Shown here in pieces: positions 61,977-64,000 of a stretch of DNA of 64,000 bases. The DNA is from CAXBDP01 sp964598395 (GTDB lineage Bacteria > Bacteroidota > Bacteroidia > Cytophagales > Cyclobacteriaceae): the NCBI GenBank assembly GCA_964598395.1, contig CAZRBW010000002.1, positions 1 through 64,000 on the forward strand, read 5' to 3'. The notes beneath the pieces were generated by a model. The model was not told where the DNA came from, did no database searches, and saw nothing but the letters and a program-made list of their open reading frames with translations. A program made the position numbers and the translations under genes. Position 1 is the first letter of the stretch. Every line of letters starts with the position of its first letter.

Positions 61977-64000
61977 ATGAAGAAAATTTTGCAATATCTT
62001 ATCTTAGCAGTAGCCCTGCTTTTATACCTCCCTCAAGAAGCCCTATCCCAAAATCAACCTATTTATGATGCTTCATTGTATCAAGAAATGAACTGGAGAA
62101 ATATCGGCCCTTTTAGAGGCGGGAGGTCGGTTGCTATTACTGGAATCCCATCCAAACCGCTTACATTTTTTGTTGGGTACACTGGTGGTGGTCTTTGGAG
62201 AACAGAAGATGCCGGCATCTCTTACAAAAATATATCTGATGGCTATTTCACATCTAGTTCAGTAGGCGCTATAGCTGTGGCACCTTCAGACCCAAATGTA
62301 GTTTATGTGGGCATGGGCGAAGCAGCCGTTCGTGGCGTAATGACTATACATGGCGATGGTGTTTACAAATCCACCGACGGTGGAGATACTTGGAAGCATA
62401 TGGGATTAGATCGAACCAGACAAATCTCCAGAGTACGAGTGCATCCTACCGATCATAATATAGTATATGTCGGTGCACAGGGAAGTCCATATGGTGCTAA
62501 TAAAGAAAGAGGCGTTTACCGATCGAAAGATGGTGGCGAAACTTGGGATCTTGTGCTCCATGTGGATGAAAATACTGGGGTGAGTGATTTAACTATCGAT
62601 GAAACCAACCCTAGAGTGTTATATGCAGCTTTTTGGGAACACCGCAGATACCCATGGATTGTAGATAGTGGTGGAGAAAATAGTGCTATCTATAAATCAG
62701 TAGACGGTGGAGATACTTGGGAAAAGCTAACCAACGGACTACCGAAATTTATGGGCAAAATTGGCGTAGTCGTTTCTCCTGCCAATAATAAGAGAGTTTG
62801 GGCAATTATAGAAGCTGAAGACGGCGGCTTATTCAGATCAGATGATGCTGGAAAATCTTGGACCAACATTAATAAGGAGAGAATCCTAAGAACTCGTTCT
62901 TGGTATTACATGCACATCTTTGCTGACCCCGTTGATGAAAACAAAGTGTATGTACTCAACGCACCATTCATGAAATCCATCGATGGCGGCAAATCTTTCG
63001 AGAGAGTAGCAACTCCTCACGGTGACAACCACGATTTGTGGATCAACCCTGAGAACCCTCAAATTTGGGCAAATGCAAATGATGGTGGTGGCAATATCTC
63101 TCTTGATGGTGGCAAAACATGGTCGACACAACAAAACCAACCAACTGCCCAAATATACAGAGTAAATGTAGATCACCTTTTTCCATATACAGTTTATGGA
63201 GGCCAACAAGACAACTCTACCATCGCGATACCAAGTGCTCATAATGGAGCAGGTATTCCATGGGGTGCATTTTATTCAGTAGGTGGTTGCGAGTCTGCAT
63301 TTGTAGCATTTAATCCAAAAAACCCACAGTTTATCTACGCTGGATGTTACCAAGGGATCATCAATGAATGGAACAGAACAACTGCTACAGCAAAAGATAT
63401 TATGGCCTATCCTTTCTTAGGTCTTGGCTCAAAACCATTAGATCAGAAATATAGATATAATTGGAATGCACCAATCATAGTATCCCAATTTAATCCTGAT
63501 GTAATATACCATGCAGGCAATGTTGTCCTTCGTTCAAAAGACAGAGGCCTAAGTTGGGAAGAAGCCAGTCCTGAGCTTACAAGAAATGACCCTAAATATT
63601 TGGACTACGGTGGTGGGCCTATTACTCGTGAAGGAGCGGGAGGTGAAATTTACCAAACAATCATTCACCTTATTGAATCACCTCACAGTGCCGATGTTCT
63701 ATGGGCTGGCACAGATGATGGACAAGTACATGTAACTACAGATGGTGGTAAAAACTGGAAAAATGTTAGCCCACCGAACTTGACCAAAACAATGCTTGTG
63801 AATGCGGTAGAAGTATCACCTCACGATCCGAATACAGCTTACATTGCTGTTAATGATTATAAAGTGAATGATTTTACGCCACATGTATTCAAGACTACCA
63901 ACAATGGTCAGACTTGGAAGAGAATTGTAACTGGAATAAAAGATGAGCATTTCACAAGAGTAGTAAGAGAAGATCCAAAGCGCAAAGATCTACTTTACTT
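61977..64000 (+). CDS. Exported BNR/sortilin-type beta-propeller protein, partial (C-terminus beyond window)
   Basis: I translated about 674 residues from the ATG at 61977; the frame is open at the window end. The signal peptide ends near ALSQN. Repeated Asp-box motifs of the form S-x-D-G-G-x-T-W occur at least nine times (e.g. KSTDGGDTW, RSKDGGETW, KSVDGGDTW), giving a VPS10/sortilin-like seven- or ten-bladed propeller. Such proteins are often over 1000 residues and are called glycosyl hydrolases, but no catalytic residues can be assigned. Two octamers are in sense orientation (62119-62126, 63636-63643). It is divergent from the SusC gene. Confidence 0.88.
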   Translation, partial: MKKILQYLILAVALLLYLPQEALSQNQPIYDASLYQEMNWRNIGPFRGGRSVAITGIPSKPLTFFVGYTGGGLWRTEDAGISYKNISDGYFTSSSVGAIAVAPSDPNVVYVGMGEAAVRGVMTIHGDGVYKSTDGGDTWKHMGLDRTRQISRVRVHPTDHNIVYVGAQGSPYGANKERGVYRSKDGGETWDLVLHVDENTGVSDLTIDETNPRVLYAAFWEHRRYPWIVDSGGENSAIYKSVDGGDTWEKLTNGLPKFMGKIGVVVSPANNKRVWAIIEAEDGGLFRSDDAGKSWTNINKERILRTRSWYYMHIFADPVDENKVYVLNAPFMKSIDGGKSFERVATPHGDNHDLWINPENPQIWANANDGGGNISLDGGKTWSTQQNQPTAQIYRVNVDHLFPYTVYGGQQDNSTIAIPSAHNGAGIPWGAFYSVGGCESAFVAFNPKNPQFIYAGCYQGIINEWNRTTATAKDIMAYPFLGLGSKPLDQKYRYNWNAPIIVSQFNPDVIYHAGNVVLRSKDRGLSWEEASPELTRNDPKYLDYGGGPITREGAGGEIYQTIIHLIESPHSADVLWAGTDDGQVHVTTDGGKNWKNVSPPNLTKTMLVNAVEVSPHDPNTAYIAVNDYKVNDFTPHVFKTTNNGQTWKRIVTGIKDEHFTRVVREDPKRKDLLY

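Larger units (their letters stand above)
2686..63643. repeat. Dispersed octamer GCGGGAGG, 32 exact copies
   Basis: Found by reading both strands. Start positions with GCGGGAGG on the plus strand: 16051, 17362, 22202, 27495, 30633, 32384, 35898, 36664, 40029, 42861, 44985, 50978, 54256, 55327, 62119, 63636. With CCTCCCGC on the plus strand: 2686, 10157, 12847, 16031, 17338, 26105, 28887, 29078, 32991, 34723, 38539, 42842, 44352, 45145, 45932, 52401. Twenty-five copies are inside genes; the seven intergenic ones are all in hairpins. Flanking bases show no extended consensus. I noticed only a handful of one-mismatch versions (e.g. 10091, 15093, 29240, 35816, 47768), though I did not search for them exhaustively. 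Confidence 0.9.

Noticed and set aside
61797..61994. Minus-strand ORF of 65 residues in the gap before the BNR gene
   Set aside because: It overlaps the BNR signal peptide and candidate promoter and has low-complexity, AT-driven composition.
62886..63242. Minus-strand ORF of 118 residues
   Set aside because: Shadow of the BNR-repeat frame, which continues with Asp-box motifs.
2686..63643. Reading the octamer as a Chi or chromosome-polarity (KOPS-type) site
   Set aside because: It resembles E. coli Chi (6 of 8 bases), but the 16:16 orientation balance in one 64-kb stretch lacks the strand bias such sites normally have. Kept only as an alternative.

Overview
The window looks like chromosome of a Bacteroidota bacterium, most likely of the Cytophagales/Flavobacteriia type. 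It has three SusC/SusD outer-membrane uptake pairs, many lipoproteins with a Cys after the signal peptide, a secreted protein with a type IX secretion (T9SS) C-terminal domain, moderately AT-rich DNA, weak Shine-Dalgarno sites and several TAnnTTTG-type -7 promoter boxes. No tRNA, rRNA, CRISPR array, transposase, integrase or phage gene was seen.

Layout. 1-2.75 kb: a partial SDR oxidoreductase and a Tat-exported 5'-nucleotidase-family lipoprotein. 3.2-14.4 kb: a seven-gene minus-strand locus running SusC, SusD, SGNH hydrolase, DASS-type dicarboxylate transporter, lamin-tail/Calx-beta lipoprotein, alpha/beta-hydrolase lipoprotein and tartrate/D-malate dehydrogenase. It reads as a pathway from outer membrane to cytoplasm for an esterified hydroxy-dicarboxylic acid. 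A divergent gene (14.65 kb) for an HTH-plus-transmembrane protein may be its sensor. 16.2-17.3 kb: an acyl-CoA desaturase. 17.6-24.3 kb: an accessory stretch with a DUF2914 membrane protein, a HigBA toxin-antitoxin pair, an AAA+ ATPase with a WYL regulator and a small ORF, and a DUF4143 ATPase; several inverted repeats lie upstream of these genes.

24.4-36.2 kb: mostly core genes: a beta-barrel-like protein, an MsbA-type ABC exporter, truA, a thiolase, a DUF4293 protein, dps, and the tesA-like / ybbA-like / ybbP-like divergent set also known from Escherichia coli, then an exported amidohydrolase. 36.4-41.0 kb: a tightly packed four-gene envelope operon of unknown function ending in an LRR protein. 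41.3-42.8 kb: a T9SS cargo protein. 42.9-47.5 kb: rlmN and a three-gene operon (M14 amidase/carboxypeptidase, DUF1611, dipeptide-epimerase family) that looks like murein-peptide or D-glutamate metabolism. 48.3-52.6 kb: clpB and an S10 serine carboxypeptidase. 52.6-61.7 kb: two tandem paralogous SusC/SusD pairs. 62-64 kb: the start of a BNR/sortilin-type exported protein.

The most striking signal is not a gene. The non-palindromic octamer GCGGGAGG occurs 32 times, exactly 16 times in each orientation, in AT-rich DNA where well under one copy would be expected. It is used in all six reading frames inside genes, and every intergenic copy lies in a hairpin, often a terminator between or after genes. 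This is the arrangement known for DNA uptake sequences in Neisseria and Pasteurellaceae, and I know of no such element described for Bacteroidota.
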